Assembly: GCF_016925675.1 (NCBI RefSeq)
Contig: NZ_CP070506.1
Coordinates: 5,702,501-5,766,500 of the forward strand
Source: Pseudomonas hygromyciniae
Lineage (GTDB): Bacteria; Pseudomonadota; Gammaproteobacteria; Pseudomonadales; Pseudomonadaceae
Direction: 5' to 3'
Length of the DNA stretch: 64,000 bases
Below, in pieces: positions 53,818 through 62,786 of this stretch (the first letter of the stretch is position 1; every line of letters begins with the position of its first letter). The notes under the pieces were generated by a model that ran no database searches, had not been told where the DNA came from, and saw only the letters and a list, made by a program, of their open reading frames with translations. Both the position numbers and the translations under genes were made by a program.

Positions 53818-55116
53818 TTACAGGGTCTTCTCGAAGATCTTCGAATTACGCTGGAAGTTGTACAGCGAAGCCCGCGCCGACGGCAGGCGATCCACGCTGC
53901 TTGGCACAAAGCCGCGCTCGCGGAACCAGTGGGCGGTGCGGGTCGTCAGCACGAACAGGGTCTTCAAGCCTTGGGTGCGGGCGCGGGTTTCGATGCGCTC
54001 GAGCAGCTCATCACCACGACCGCCATGACGATATTCCGGATTGACCGCCAGGCACGCCAGTTCACCGGCATCTGAATCGGCAATGGGGTAAAGCGCGGCG
54101 CACGCGATGATCATGCCTTCGCGCTCCACCACGCTGAACTGCTCGATTTCCCGCTCCAGCACTTCCCGCGAGCGGCGCACCAAAATGCCCTGCTCTTCCA
54201 GTGGGCTGATCAGGTCCAGCAGGCCGCCGACATCTTCAATCGCCGCCTCACGCACCAGCTCGAACTGCTCCTGGGCCACCAGCGTACCGCCGCCGTCCCG
54301 GGTAAAGAGTTCGGTCAACAGCGCACCGTCTTCGACATAACTGACGATATGGCTGCGCCCCACGCCCCCACGACAGGCCTCGGCTGCTGCATCCAGCAGT
54401 TCGGCCTGGTAGTTGTTGCCCAGGCGTTGCAAATGCGCCGGTACTTGTTGCGGACGCAGTTCGCGCACCAGTCGACCGTTTTCGTCGATCAGGCCCAGGT
54501 CGGCGCCAAACAACAGCAGCTTGTCGGCGCCCAGGTCGATGGCGGCGCGGGTAGCGACGTCTTCACAGGCCAGGTTGAAAATCTCTCCGGTCGGCGAATA
54601 GCCCAAAGGCGACAGTACGACAATCGAGCGCTCGTCCAGCAGGCGGTTGATGCCCTTGCGGTCGACCCGGCGCACTTCGCCGGTATGGTGGTAATCGATA
54701 CCGTCCAACACGCCGATCGGCCGCGCGGTCACCAGGTTGCCGCTGGCCACCCGCAGGCGCGAGCCCTGCATCGGCGAAGACGCCATGTCCATGGACAGCC
54801 GTGCTTCGATAGCAATACGCAAGTGGCCAACCGCGTCGATCACACACTCCAGGGTCGCGGCATCGGTGATGCGCATGCCATCGTGGTAATGCGGGGTCAG
54901 GCCGCGAGCGGCGAGGCGGGTTTCGATTTGCGGGCGCGAACCATGCACCAGCACCAGACGCACGCCGAGGCTGTGCAGCAGCACCAGGTCGTGGACGATG
55001 TTGCCGAAGTTGGGGTGATCCACACCGTCGCCCGGCAGCATGACCACAAAGGTGCAGTCGCGGTGGGCATTGATGTAAGGCGAAGCGTGACGAAGCCAAT
55101 TGACGTATTCGGGCAT
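53818..55116 (-). CDS. argA: N-acetylglutamate synthase
   Basis: 432 aa, the standard length of Pseudomonas ArgA, first enzyme of arginine synthesis. Amino-acid-kinase-like regulatory domain (LVLLHSLGVRLVLVHGSRPQ, LDGIDYHHTGEVRRVDRKGI, VVLSPLGYSPTGEIFNLACE), then a GNAT acetyltransferase domain (AALYPIADSDAGELACLAVN, PEYRHGGRGDELLERIETRA, TTRTAHWFRERGFVP). The ATG at 55116 starts at the conserved MPEYVNWLRHASPYIN; 10 codons upstream are excluded. Arginine feedback is expected through the kinase-like domain. Confidence 0.96.
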   Translation of the reverse strand: MPEYVNWLRHASPYINAHRDCTFVVMLPGDGVDHPNFGNIVHDLVLLHSLGVRLVLVHGSRPQIETRLAARGLTPHYHDGMRITDAATLECVIDAVGHLRIAIEARLSMDMASSPMQGSRLRVASGNLVTARPIGVLDGIDYHHTGEVRRVDRKGINRLLDERSIVVLSPLGYSPTGEIFNLACEDVATRAAIDLGADKLLLFGADLGLIDENGRLVRELRPQQVPAHLQRLGNNYQAELLDAAAEACRGGVGRSHIVSYVEDGALLTELFTRDGGGTLVAQEQFELVREAAIEDVGGLLDLISPLEEQGILVRRSREVLEREIEQFSVVEREGMIIACAALYPIADSDAGELACLAVNPEYRHGGRGDELLERIETRARTQGLKTLFVLTTRTAHWFRERGFVPSSVDRLPSARASLYNFQRNSKIFEKTL

Positions 55117-55251
55117 AAACCTGGGCCTGTAATAAAAAGCAGCCAAAAAAAGGATGAATCGCTAAACGCACAGCGGGCTGATGGTTATCGTCGGAACAGG
55201 CTTGGCGACACGCTCGCTCTCCTTCTAAGTACGGGGTGCAATGGGGTTAAT

Positions 55252-56400
55252 TTATGCAGGTTTGAGGCAGTAGTGTTCAATCAATTCCCGCAATAGACGC
55301 ACTGTAGGCGTCAAGCGTGACATTTCAAGGTACTCGCCCGGCTGGTGGGCGCAGGCGATATCCCCAGGGCCGAGCACCAGGGTTTCACAACCAAGGCGCT
55401 GAAGATAAGGCGCTTCAGTGCCGAACGCTACTGCTTCGGCACGATGGCCGGTCAATCGTTCCGCGACCCGTACCAGCTCGGCATCCTCAGGCTGCTCAAA
55501 GGGCGGCACTTCGGGGAACAGCGGCGCATAGTCGATCTGCACCTGATGGCGTTCGGCGATGGGCCGAAGTTTCTGCTGGATGGCGTCGCGCAGTACCTGC
55601 GGATCCATGCCGGGCAAGGGCCGCAGGTCGAATTCCAGGGAGCATTGGCCGCAAATGCGGTTGGGATTGTCGCCGCCGTGGATACATCCAAAATTCAAGG
55701 TGGGCTGGGGCACGCTGAATTGTGGGTTGCGATACTCCCGCTGCCAGGCCAGGCGCAGGCCGCGCAGTTCGCCCATGGCGTCATGCATGGCTTCGAGGGC
55801 GCTGTGACCCAGACTCGGGTCCGACGAGTGACCACTGCGCCCGAGGATGTCGATACGTTCCATCATCACGCCCTTGTGCAGGCGGATCGGCTTGAGGCCC
55901 GTGGGCTCGCCAATCACCGCAGCACGCCCCAGCGGACGACCGGCCGCAGCCAACGCGCGGGCGCCGGCCATGGAGCTTTCTTCATCACAGGTGGCAAGGA
56001 TCAACAGCGGCTGCTTGAACGGTTGGTCGAGCAGCGGCAGGACTGCTTCGATGGCCAGCGCGAAAAAACCTTTCATGTCGCAGCTACCCAGCCCTACCCA
56101 GCGCCCGTCCACTTCCGTCAACTTCAAAGGATCGGTCTGCCATAGCGCTTCATCGTACGGCACGGTATCGCTGTGCCCCGCCAGCACCAGGCCACCGGGG
56201 CCGCTGCCGAAGCTGGCGAGCAGGTTGAACTTGCCGGGGCTGACCTGCTGGATCTCGCAGGCAAAGCCCAGGTCGCCGAGCCAGGTGGCGAGCAGATCGA
56301 TCACCGGGCGGTTGGTCTGGTCGAGAGACGCTTGGGTACAACTGACAGAGGGCGCGGCAATCAGAGCGGCAAATTGTTCTTTCATGGACGGTAAAGGCAT
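55252..56400 (-). CDS. argE: Acetylornithine deacetylase ArgE
   Basis: 382-aa M20 metallopeptidase-family deacetylase that releases ornithine from N-acetylornithine. Motifs: LVLAGHSDTVPYDEALWQTD (metal His/Asp), GLGSCDMKGFFALAIEAVLP (bridging Asp), LATCDEESSMAGARALAA (catalytic and ligand Glu), IGEPTGLKPIRLHKGVMM, and H near the C-terminus in GDIACAHQPGEYLEMSRL. ATG at 56400; 7 extra upstream codons not used. It lies 135 bp upstream of argA on the same strand. Confidence 0.95.
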   Translation of the reverse strand: MPLPSMKEQFAALIAAPSVSCTQASLDQTNRPVIDLLATWLGDLGFACEIQQVSPGKFNLLASFGSGPGGLVLAGHSDTVPYDEALWQTDPLKLTEVDGRWVGLGSCDMKGFFALAIEAVLPLLDQPFKQPLLILATCDEESSMAGARALAAAGRPLGRAAVIGEPTGLKPIRLHKGVMMERIDILGRSGHSSDPSLGHSALEAMHDAMGELRGLRLAWQREYRNPQFSVPQPTLNFGCIHGGDNPNRICGQCSLEFDLRPLPGMDPQVLRDAIQQKLRPIAERHQVQIDYAPLFPEVPPFEQPEDAELVRVAERLTGHRAEAVAFGTEAPYLQRLGCETLVLGPGDIACAHQPGEYLEMSRLTPTVRLLRELIEHYCLKPA

Positions 56401-56560
56401 GCGCTGTCTCTCAACTTCCACAGATGAAACCCATCATAGAACCATCTGCGCTGCACAATAAACCCGTTGCGGCACGTTGCCGGGCTCAGTCCTGTACACT
56501 GCACGACCTTGGCAGCCACATATTCCCCCGGCTGCACTCCCGATCCTGGATGTTCCGGCC

Positions 56561-57928
56561 ATGCAAAAAGAAACCGAAATCAAGCTCCGCGTCAGCCGCG
56601 AGACCCTCGCCGCGCTGCGTGAGCACCCGCTCCTGAAAAAACGCAACAAAAGTGGCTGGGAACGCCGTGAGTTGATGAACCAGTACTTCGATACCCCCGA
56701 GCGTGACCTGGCCCAGGCCAAGGTTGCCCTGCGCCTGCGCAAGGATGGCGACGAAGTGATCCAGACCCTCAAGACCCGCGGCCACAGTGTTGCCGGCTTG
56801 TCGGAGCGTAATGAATACGACTGGAAACTGCCCAAAGCCAAGCTCGACGTGAAGAAACTCGACGGCGAATGCTGGCCCGAGCAACTGGCCGAGCTGGACA
56901 AAAAGACCCTCAAGCCGATCTTCACCACCGACTTCGTGCGCGAACGTGCCGAGATCGCCTGGGGCCGTGGCAAGGCCAAGGTGGTAATCGAAGCCGCCCT
57001 GGACCTGGGCCATGTGATTGCCGGCAAGCAGAAGGAAGAAATCTGCGAACTGGAACTGGAACTGCGCGAAGGCGAGCCCGCCGCCCTGCTGGAACTGGCT
57101 GCCGAACTGGCCCAGACCCTGGCGCTGATGCCGTGCGATATCAGCAAGGCCGAGCGCGGCTATCGCCTGTTTGACGCCAACAGCTATTCCCTGAGCCTGC
57201 CGGCCCCGCAACTGCAACCAGAAATCCCCCTGGACGACGCCTTCGCCGCGCTCACCTGGCATCTGCTGGGCAGCAGCCAGCGCCTGGCCGAGCAGTACCG
57301 TTTCAACGGTCACTGGCGCCTGTTGCAGGACTGGGTAGAAAACCTCGCTGAAATGCGTGCCCTGATTGGCAGCCTCGGCCAGGCCGCGCCACGCCAATCC
57401 ACCAGCGAACTGCGCAGTGCGCTCGATGCCCTGCTGGAAGACTGGCGCCCGCTGGTCCAGGCCGGCGAAGACGATGAGGACGTGCGCAAGGCCGCGCCGG
57501 AACAGTTCCTCGAAGAATTGACCGACGTGCGCTGGGGCCTGTTCTCACTGAATACTTCGCGCTGGCTGCTGGCCCGCACCTGGACCCTGGACCGTAATGT
57601 GCGTGGCAACCGCCAGGGCGCCGCCCAGGTCGCCAACTGGCTGCCGCGCCTGCTGGCCGACGAAGCCGTCGCCCTGCGCCTGCCGCGCTACCAGCAACAG
57701 CCCGAAGACCTGGCCGAGCAACTGCCGCGCATCGAGCGTCTGCAGGCTTGGCTGCACCACGCCCGGCACCTGCTGGAAATCCCGGAGCTGGATCGTTTGT
57801 ACGGTGAGCTGAACAAGTTGGCGGCCCTGGCCAACCTGCCAATCACCGACGAATCGCTGGATGCGCGGATGCATCAGGTGATTGCGGTGTATCAGAATCG
57901 TGCGTGGAAGACTTTGCTGCGTCTGTAA
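56561..57928 (+). CDS. Inorganic triphosphatase/CYTH-CHAD domain protein (YgiF-like)
   Basis: 455 aa. N-terminal CYTH domain (about residues 1-200) with the E-x-E-x-K motif at the start (KETEIKLRV) and charged tunnel strands (YFDTPERDLAQAKVALRLRK, ICELELELREG). C-terminal helical CHAD domain from about 230 (LDDAFAALTWHLLGSSQRLA), with some of the usual conserved histidines. YgiF-type enzymes hydrolyse inorganic triphosphate; CHAD binds polyphosphate in other proteins. The ATG at 56561 is at the CYTH start, with GGATG upstream. Divergent from argE. Confidence 0.93.
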   Translation: MQKETEIKLRVSRETLAALREHPLLKKRNKSGWERRELMNQYFDTPERDLAQAKVALRLRKDGDEVIQTLKTRGHSVAGLSERNEYDWKLPKAKLDVKKLDGECWPEQLAELDKKTLKPIFTTDFVRERAEIAWGRGKAKVVIEAALDLGHVIAGKQKEEICELELELREGEPAALLELAAELAQTLALMPCDISKAERGYRLFDANSYSLSLPAPQLQPEIPLDDAFAALTWHLLGSSQRLAEQYRFNGHWRLLQDWVENLAEMRALIGSLGQAAPRQSTSELRSALDALLEDWRPLVQAGEDDEDVRKAAPEQFLEELTDVRWGLFSLNTSRWLLARTWTLDRNVRGNRQGAAQVANWLPRLLADEAVALRLPRYQQQPEDLAEQLPRIERLQAWLHHARHLLEIPELDRLYGELNKLAALANLPITDESLDARMHQVIAVYQNRAWKTLLRL

Positions 57929-57935
57929 GAATGCT

Positions 57936-57999
57936 ATCGCGGGCAAGCCCGCTCCCACATTGGAATGCATTTTCCTGTGGGAGCGGGCTTGCCCGCGAT
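57936..57999. repeat. Short head-out REP pair
   Basis: ATCGCGGGCAAGCCCGCTCC ... GGAGCGGGCTTGCCCGCGAT, only about 15 bp apart, between convergent genes. Confidence 0.92.
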
Positions 58000-58012
58000 G
58001 AGGCCTGAACTT

Positions 58013-58483
58013 TCAGCGCAACACTGGCAGGCTTGTGGTCGACTTGATTTCCGACAATGCCACAATCGAATTGACCTCCTGTATCCCCGGCACCATCGAC
58101 AGTTTCTCAAAGAAAAACCGCTCATACGCCTCGATATCCGAGGTGACAATGCGCAACAGAAAATCCACCGCCCCCATCAGCACATAACACTCCAGCACCT
58201 CCGGGAACCCACGAATCGCCTCGGTGAACTCCGTGAAGTTGGAGCGCCCGTGGGCGTTGAGTTTGACCTCGGCAAAGATCTGCGTGTTAAGGCCGATTTT
58301 CTTGCGGTCGAGCAACGTCACCTGGGCGCGAATCACCCCCTCCTCCTTGAGCCGCTGGATCCGCCGCCAGCAGGGCGACTGCGATAGCCCGACCTGTTCG
58401 GCAATCTGCGCGCTGGAGAGTGACGCGTCTTCCTGGAGCAATGCCAGAATCCGGCGATCGTAGACGTCCAACTCACTGTGCAT
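58013..58483 (-). CDS. Lrp/AsnC-family transcriptional regulator
   Basis: 156 aa. HTH at the N-terminus (VYDRRILALLQEDASLSSAQ, IAEQVGLSQSPCWRRIQRLK), then the RAM/AsnC ligand domain (ECYVLMGAVDFLLRIVTSDI, GIQEVNSIVALSEIKSTTSL). It probably senses an amino acid. It is divergent from the ACT-like gene (127 bp between starts), a likely target. Confidence 0.93.
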   Translation of the reverse strand: MHSELDVYDRRILALLQEDASLSSAQIAEQVGLSQSPCWRRIQRLKEEGVIRAQVTLLDRKKIGLNTQIFAEVKLNAHGRSNFTEFTEAIRGFPEVLECYVLMGAVDFLLRIVTSDIEAYERFFFEKLSMVPGIQEVNSIVALSEIKSTTSLPVLR

Positions 58484-58610
58484 AAAAATTCCCTTAAAGC
58501 CTTTTTATTCGAATTACTCGATTCATTTATAAGGCATATCACTCAAACATAGATAAGAAATACCCCACACCCCATGTAAAAATTTCTCCAGTCAAATCTG
58601 GAGAACGGCC

Positions 58611-58946
58611 ATGCATTCAGTCCCAGCCAACCCCACCACCCGCGTCGATGCCTGGGCTGTCAGCAATAGCCATTGCCAAGCGCACTATCAGATCCTCGCC
58701 GAAGCCGAGCCCGATGTGCTGTGCCGGATCCTCAACTACTTCGCCTTGCAGTTCCTCGTGCCGCAACAGGTGAACGTGACACGCGACGATGACCTGCTGC
58801 ACATCGACGTGGTGATGGACGGCCTGAGCTGGCACCGCGCCCAGGTGATCGGCGAAAAACTTCGTAACCTGATCAGCGTGTGCTCGCTGGAGCTGCAACC
58901 TGTTGAATCCACAAGGCTGCAAACCGTACAGGCGGTGGCTCAGTAA
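58611..58946 (+). CDS. Small ACT-domain-like protein
   Basis: 111 aa. Residues 23-95 (HYQILAEAEPDVLCRILNYF, then FLVPQQVNVTRDDDLLHIDV, HRAQVIGEKLRNLISVCSLE) have the beta-alpha-beta-beta-alpha-beta hydrophobic pattern and A-E-x-x-P-x-x-L-x-R-I turn of an ACT domain. No other domain is attached. Its partner, if any, is unknown. Homology is inferred by eye only. ATG preceded by GGAGAACGGCC. Confidence 0.78.
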   Translation: MHSVPANPTTRVDAWAVSNSHCQAHYQILAEAEPDVLCRILNYFALQFLVPQQVNVTRDDDLLHIDVVMDGLSWHRAQVIGEKLRNLISVCSLELQPVESTRLQTVQAVAQ

Positions 58947-59030
58947 AACCTGGCAATAACCCTCTGGGCGACAGCGACCAGGATGGAACTAGCCTTGGCG
59001 CTACTGCATGAAACCGCCCAGGAAACCGCC

Positions 59031-60782
59031 ATGTCCGCTGCCCCACAACTCCAGGATCGCAGGCTTTGCCTCGACGAACTGCTGCCTGCACTCAACGCCC
59101 ATGGCTTGATCGACACCGCCCTGGCCGAACGCTTGCGGTGTACCCCGACCAATGACCTGCACCCGCTGGAGTTTCTCGCCGGCCAGTCACTGCCCGACCC
59201 CGCGCGGCCCGGCCTATCGCTATCACTGGAACGGCTGACCCAATGGCTCGCCAGTCATGTAGACCAGCCCTATCTGCGCATCGACCCACTGAAAATCGAT
59301 GTGGCGAGCGTGGTTCCATTGATGTCCCACGCCTTCGCCCAGCGCCACCATATCCTTGCCGTCGCCCTCGATCGCGACAGCGTGACCGTGGCCAGTGCCG
59401 AACCATACCTGCGCGAGTGGGAAACGGGCCTGGCTCATGTGTTGAAACGCTCGATCAAGCGCGTGGTGGCCAACCCCCAGGCGATCCGCAGTTGTACCCA
59501 GGAGTTCTTCCGGCTGGCCAGGTCGGTCAGCGGGGCCGACCAGACCAACCCCACGGCGCTCCCTGCCGAACAGTTGCTCAACCTCGGAGCCGGCGACCAG
59601 GAACCCGACGCCAATGACGCGCATATCGTCAATATTGTCGACTGGCTGCTGCAATTTGCCTTTGGCCAGCGCGCCAGTGATATCCATATCGAGCCCGGCG
59701 GCGACCAGGGCCGCGTACGCTTTCGTATCGACGGTTTACTGCACGATGTCTATCAGTTTCCGCCCCAGGTCACGACCGCCGTGGTCAGCCGCCTGAAAAG
59801 CCTCGGGCGGATGAATGTCGCCGAGAAGCGCAAGCCCCAGGATGGCCGGGTCAAGACCAAGACGCCCACGGGTATCGAAGTGGAGTTGCGTCTTTCAACC
59901 CTGCCCACGGCCTTCGGCGAGAAGCTGGTGATGCGGATTTTCGATCCCCAGGTGCTGCTGCAGGATTTCCAGCAACTGGGGCTTTCAGCCGATGACCTGC
60001 AGCGCTGGCAGCACATGACCGCCCAGGCCAACGGTATCATCCTCGTCACCGGCCCCACCGGGTCCGGCAAGACCAGCACCCTCTATACCACCCTGCGGCA
60101 ACTGGCCACCCGCACGGTGAACCTGTGCACGGTGGAAGACCCCATCGAGATGGTGGAGCCGGCCTTCAACCAGATGCAGGTCCAGCACAATATCGATCTG
60201 ACCTTCGCCAGCGGCATCCGCGCGCTGATGCGCCAAGACCCGGATATCATCATGATCGGCGAGATCCGCGACCTGGAAACCGCAGAAATGGCGATCCAGG
60301 CGGCTTTGACCGGTCATCTGGTGCTGTCGACCCTGCACACCAACGATGCTCCCAGCGCGGTAAGCCGCCTGCTGGAACTGGGCATTCCCCATTACTTGAT
60401 CAAGGCCACCTTGCTTGGGGTCATGGCCCAGCGTCTCGTGCGGCGGTTATGCCCACAGTGTAAAAGCCCGGTAGCGCTGAGCCAGGCGGATTGGCACAGC
60501 GCTACCCAGTCCTGCACGCCGCCACCCGACAACGTCTACCGGGCCAATGGCTGCTCGGAATGCCGCGAGAGTGGCTATCGCGGGCGCATCGGCGTCTACG
60601 AAATCATGCTGATGAATGACGGGGCCAGGGCCCTGGTAAGTGCCGACACCGACTTGCAGGCACTGCGCCGCGAGGCGCTCAAGGACGGCATGCACAGCCT
60701 GCGTCTGGCGGGTACGCACAAGGTGGCGGCGGGGCTGACCACCCTGGAAGAAGTGCTACGGGTCACGCCCATGAACGAGTAA
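59031..60782 (+). CDS. GspE/PilB-family secretion ATPase, solitary
   Basis: 583 aa. N1/N2 regions, then the ATPase: [20 protein letters not shown], Walker [16 protein letters not shown] near residue 340, Asp box [17 protein letters not shown], Walker [21 protein letters not shown], His box [20 protein letters not shown], and a four-cysteine zinc motif (CPQC ... CSEC). It most resembles type II secretion GspE or type IV pilus PilB. No pilin, GspF or secretin gene is in the neighbourhood. The ATG at 59031 has GGAAA upstream; an ATG 48 bp earlier is possible. Confidence 0.9.
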   Translation: MSAAPQLQDRRLCLDELLPALNAHGLIDTALAERLRCTPTNDLHPLEFLAGQSLPDPARPGLSLSLERLTQWLASHVDQPYLRIDPLKIDVASVVPLMSHAFAQRHHILAVALDRDSVTVASAEPYLREWETGLAHVLKRSIKRVVANPQAIRSCTQEFFRLARSVSGADQTNPTALPAEQLLNLGAGDQEPDANDAHIVNIVDWLLQFAFGQRASDIHIEPGGDQGRVRFRIDGLLHDVYQFPPQVTTAVVSRLKSLGRMNVAEKRKPQDGRVKTKTPTGIEVELRLSTLPTAFGEKLVMRIFDPQVLLQDFQQLGLSADDLQRWQHMTAQANGIILVTGPTGSGKTSTLYTTLRQLATRTVNLCTVEDPIEMVEPAFNQMQVQHNIDLTFASGIRALMRQDPDIIMIGEIRDLETAEMAIQAALTGHLVLSTLHTNDAPSAVSRLLELGIPHYLIKATLLGVMAQRLVRRLCPQCKSPVALSQADWHSATQSCTPPPDNVYRANGCSECRESGYRGRIGVYEIMLMNDGARALVSADTDLQALRREALKDGMHSLRLAGTHKVAAGLTTLEEVLRVTPMNE

Positions 60783-60858
60783 ACCGTTCTTATCTGCGGC
60801 AAGCCCGTTACAATCGACAGACTTCGCTTCACCCGCCACCATCAGACAAGGAATCGTT

Positions 60859-61779
60859 ATGCAGATCGGAACAGTGCTTCTTCTCTTCGTAGGCTTGGCC
60901 ATCGCCATCCTGTTCATGGGCTTCAAAGTCGTGCCCCAGGGCTACCAGTGGACGGTGGAACGCTTCGGCCGCTACACCAACACACTCAAGCCTGGCCTGA
61001 ATATCATTATTCCTGTGATGGACCGCATCGGGCGCAAGATCAACGTGATGGAAAGCGTGCTGGATATTCCGCCCCAGGAAGTGATCACCGCCGATAACGC
61101 CACCGTGCAGATCGACGCAGTGTGTTTCTTCCAGGTGGTGAACACCGCCCAGGCGGCCTACGAGGTCAACAACCTCGAACACGCGATCCGCAACCTGCTG
61201 CAAACCAATATCCGTACGGTGCTCGGCTCGATGGAGCTGGACGCCATGCTCAGCCAGCGCGACGGCATCAACGAGAAGCTGCTGCGTACGGTCGATGAAG
61301 CCACCGCACCCTGGGGCATCAAGATCACCCGCATCGAGATCAAGGACATCAGCCCACCTGCCGACCTGATGGCCGCCATGTCCGGCCAGATGAAAGCCGA
61401 GCGGATCAAGCGTGCCCAGATCCTCGAAGCCGAAGGCCTGCGCGCCTCCGCCATCCTGACCGCCGAAGGCAAGAAGCAGGCACAGATCCTTGAGGCTGAA
61501 GGGGGTCGCCAGGCTGCGTTCCTGGAGTCCGAAGCCCGTGAACGCCAGGCTGAGGCAGAAGCCCGCGCCACCCAGGTGGTATCGGAAGCGATTGCCACCG
61601 GTAACGTGCAAGCCATCAACTACTTTGTCGCGCAGAAATACATCGACGCGTTGGGCAAGCTGGCATCGGCCAACAACAGCAAAGTCATCCTGATGCCGCT
61701 GGAAGCCAGCCAGGTCATTGGCGCAGTGGGTGGTATCGGCGAAATCGTCAAGGCCACCTTCGACAACAAGAAAGCCTGA
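60859..61779 (+). CDS. SPFH/Band-7 (stomatin-like, QmcA-type) membrane protein
   Basis: 306 aa. One N-terminal transmembrane helix ([20 protein letters not shown]), then the SPFH domain ([40 protein letters not shown]) and a coiled-coil rich in A/E/Q ([20 protein letters not shown]). Such proteins build membrane microdomains and bind proteases or NfeD partners. Co-directional with nfeD-like (10 bp after its stop). Confidence 0.93.
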   Translation: MQIGTVLLLFVGLAIAILFMGFKVVPQGYQWTVERFGRYTNTLKPGLNIIIPVMDRIGRKINVMESVLDIPPQEVITADNATVQIDAVCFFQVVNTAQAAYEVNNLEHAIRNLLQTNIRTVLGSMELDAMLSQRDGINEKLLRTVDEATAPWGIKITRIEIKDISPPADLMAAMSGQMKAERIKRAQILEAEGLRASAILTAEGKKQAQILEAEGGRQAAFLESEARERQAEAEARATQVVSEAIATGNVQAINYFVAQKYIDALGKLASANNSKVILMPLEASQVIGAVGGIGEIVKATFDNKKA

Positions 61780-61789
61780 GGCCCGCGCC

Positions 61790-62236
61790 ATGTGGGAATT
61801 CCTGCAACACCTGTCGTTCTGGGATTGGCTGGCGCTGGGCACGGTGCTGCTGATTCTTGAAGTGTTTGGTGCCGGCGGTTATCTATTGTGGATGGGGATC
61901 GCGGCGGCGGCCGTCGGTGTGCTCAAGTTCCTGATCCCGGGGCTTGGGCTGGAGCTGCAACTGCTGCTGTTTGCGGTGCTGTCCATTCTGACGGCGGTGT
62001 ATTGGTGGAAGCGCCAGCGCAGCAGCGCCAAGGCCAGCGACCAGCCGGGCCTGAACATGCGCGGTTCGGAGCTGATCGGCCGCACCTTTGTGGTGCATCA
62101 GGCGATTATCGACGGGCGGGGCAAAATCAAGGTCGGCGATGGCGTATGGATGGTCACCGGACCTGACGCGCCTGTAGGGGCTCAAGTGCGGGTGATTGGC
62201 CAGGATGGTGTGATTCTGCGCATCGAAACTGTTTAG
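61790..62236 (+). CDS. NfeD-like membrane protein (short type)
   Basis: 148 aa. Hydrophobic helices (WLALGTVLLILEVFGAGGYL, LQLLLFAVLSILTAVYWW) and a C-terminal OB-like domain (GRTFVVHQAIIDGRGKIKVG, WMVTGPDAPVGAQVRVIG). It starts at 61790, 10 bp after the SPFH gene, which is the usual NfeD-stomatin pairing. Probably a partner of that protein. Confidence 0.92.
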   Translation: MWEFLQHLSFWDWLALGTVLLILEVFGAGGYLLWMGIAAAAVGVLKFLIPGLGLELQLLLFAVLSILTAVYWWKRQRSSAKASDQPGLNMRGSELIGRTFVVHQAIIDGRGKIKVGDGVWMVTGPDAPVGAQVRVIGQDGVILRIETV

Positions 62237-62251
62237 TCAGCCATGGAACTC

Positions 62252-62292
62252 GACTGGGTTATCTACAATCAAACTGTTCAGATAACCCAGTC
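62252..62292 (+). promoter_or_regulatory. Leader inverted repeat before the DUF2388 gene
   Basis: GACTGGGTTATCT (62252-62264) and AGATAACCCAGTC (62280-62292), a perfect 13-bp pair with a 15-nt loop, ending 14 nt before the ATG. The GGAG of the ribosome site (62294-62297) abuts the stem. It may be a 5' RNA hairpin, a protein operator, or the end of the nfeD transcript without a U tract. Confidence 0.7.
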
Positions 62293-62305
62293 GGAGTCAC
62301 CCATC

Positions 62306-62623
62306 ATGCGTCTCAAATATGCTGTCGCCACCCTCGCCGTGCTTTCCCTCCCAGTTGGATCGGCCATGGCCGACAGCTTCTGGCGTAATGTCATCTCATC
62401 GGGCGCCACCACCGGCTCGACGTACCTGACCTTCAAAGACCACAAGCTGGTCGTCGCCGCACAGGATGACGCCGGTAGCTTCGTCGCCAGCGGCGGCGGC
62501 ATCCGTGGGCCTTACCTGGAAGCCGCTATACAGAAAGTGCGTGCGGACAACCCAGGCCTGAAGGCCACTGACATGGAGTTGGCCAACGCCATCCTGGCGA
62601 AAAACGCAGTGGCTGCCGAGTAA
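62306..62623 (+). CDS. Secreted DUF2388 protein
   Basis: 105 aa with signal peptide RLKYAVATLAVLSLPVGSAM. The mature protein (SFWRNVISSGATTGSTYLTF, KLVVAAQDDAGSFVASGGGI, GPYLEAAIQKVRADNPGLKA) matches DUF2388, a small Pseudomonas-rich family of unknown function. Starts just after the leader inverted repeat. A terminator follows. Confidence 0.87.
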   Translation: MRLKYAVATLAVLSLPVGSAMADSFWRNVISSGATTGSTYLTFKDHKLVVAAQDDAGSFVASGGGIRGPYLEAAIQKVRADNPGLKATDMELANAILAKNAVAAE

Positions 62624-62635
62624 ATTCGGGGGCAT

Positions 62636-62666
62636 GAAAAAAGTCGCTTTAGAGCGGCTTTTTTTT
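62636..62666 (+). terminator. Terminator of the DUF2388 gene
   Basis: AGTCGCT-TTAG-AGCGGCT (one G-U-type pair) followed by TTTTTTTT. Confidence 0.9.
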
Positions 62667-62786
62667 GCCTGTTTTTCGACGATACGTTTACAGGCGACAG
62701 GCTATATTCAGTTCCCCCGTGCGACGATGTCGGGGTTGATTTGAGTTTTTATTCTTGGTCTTTCTCCAGCGGGTACCTTCAACATC

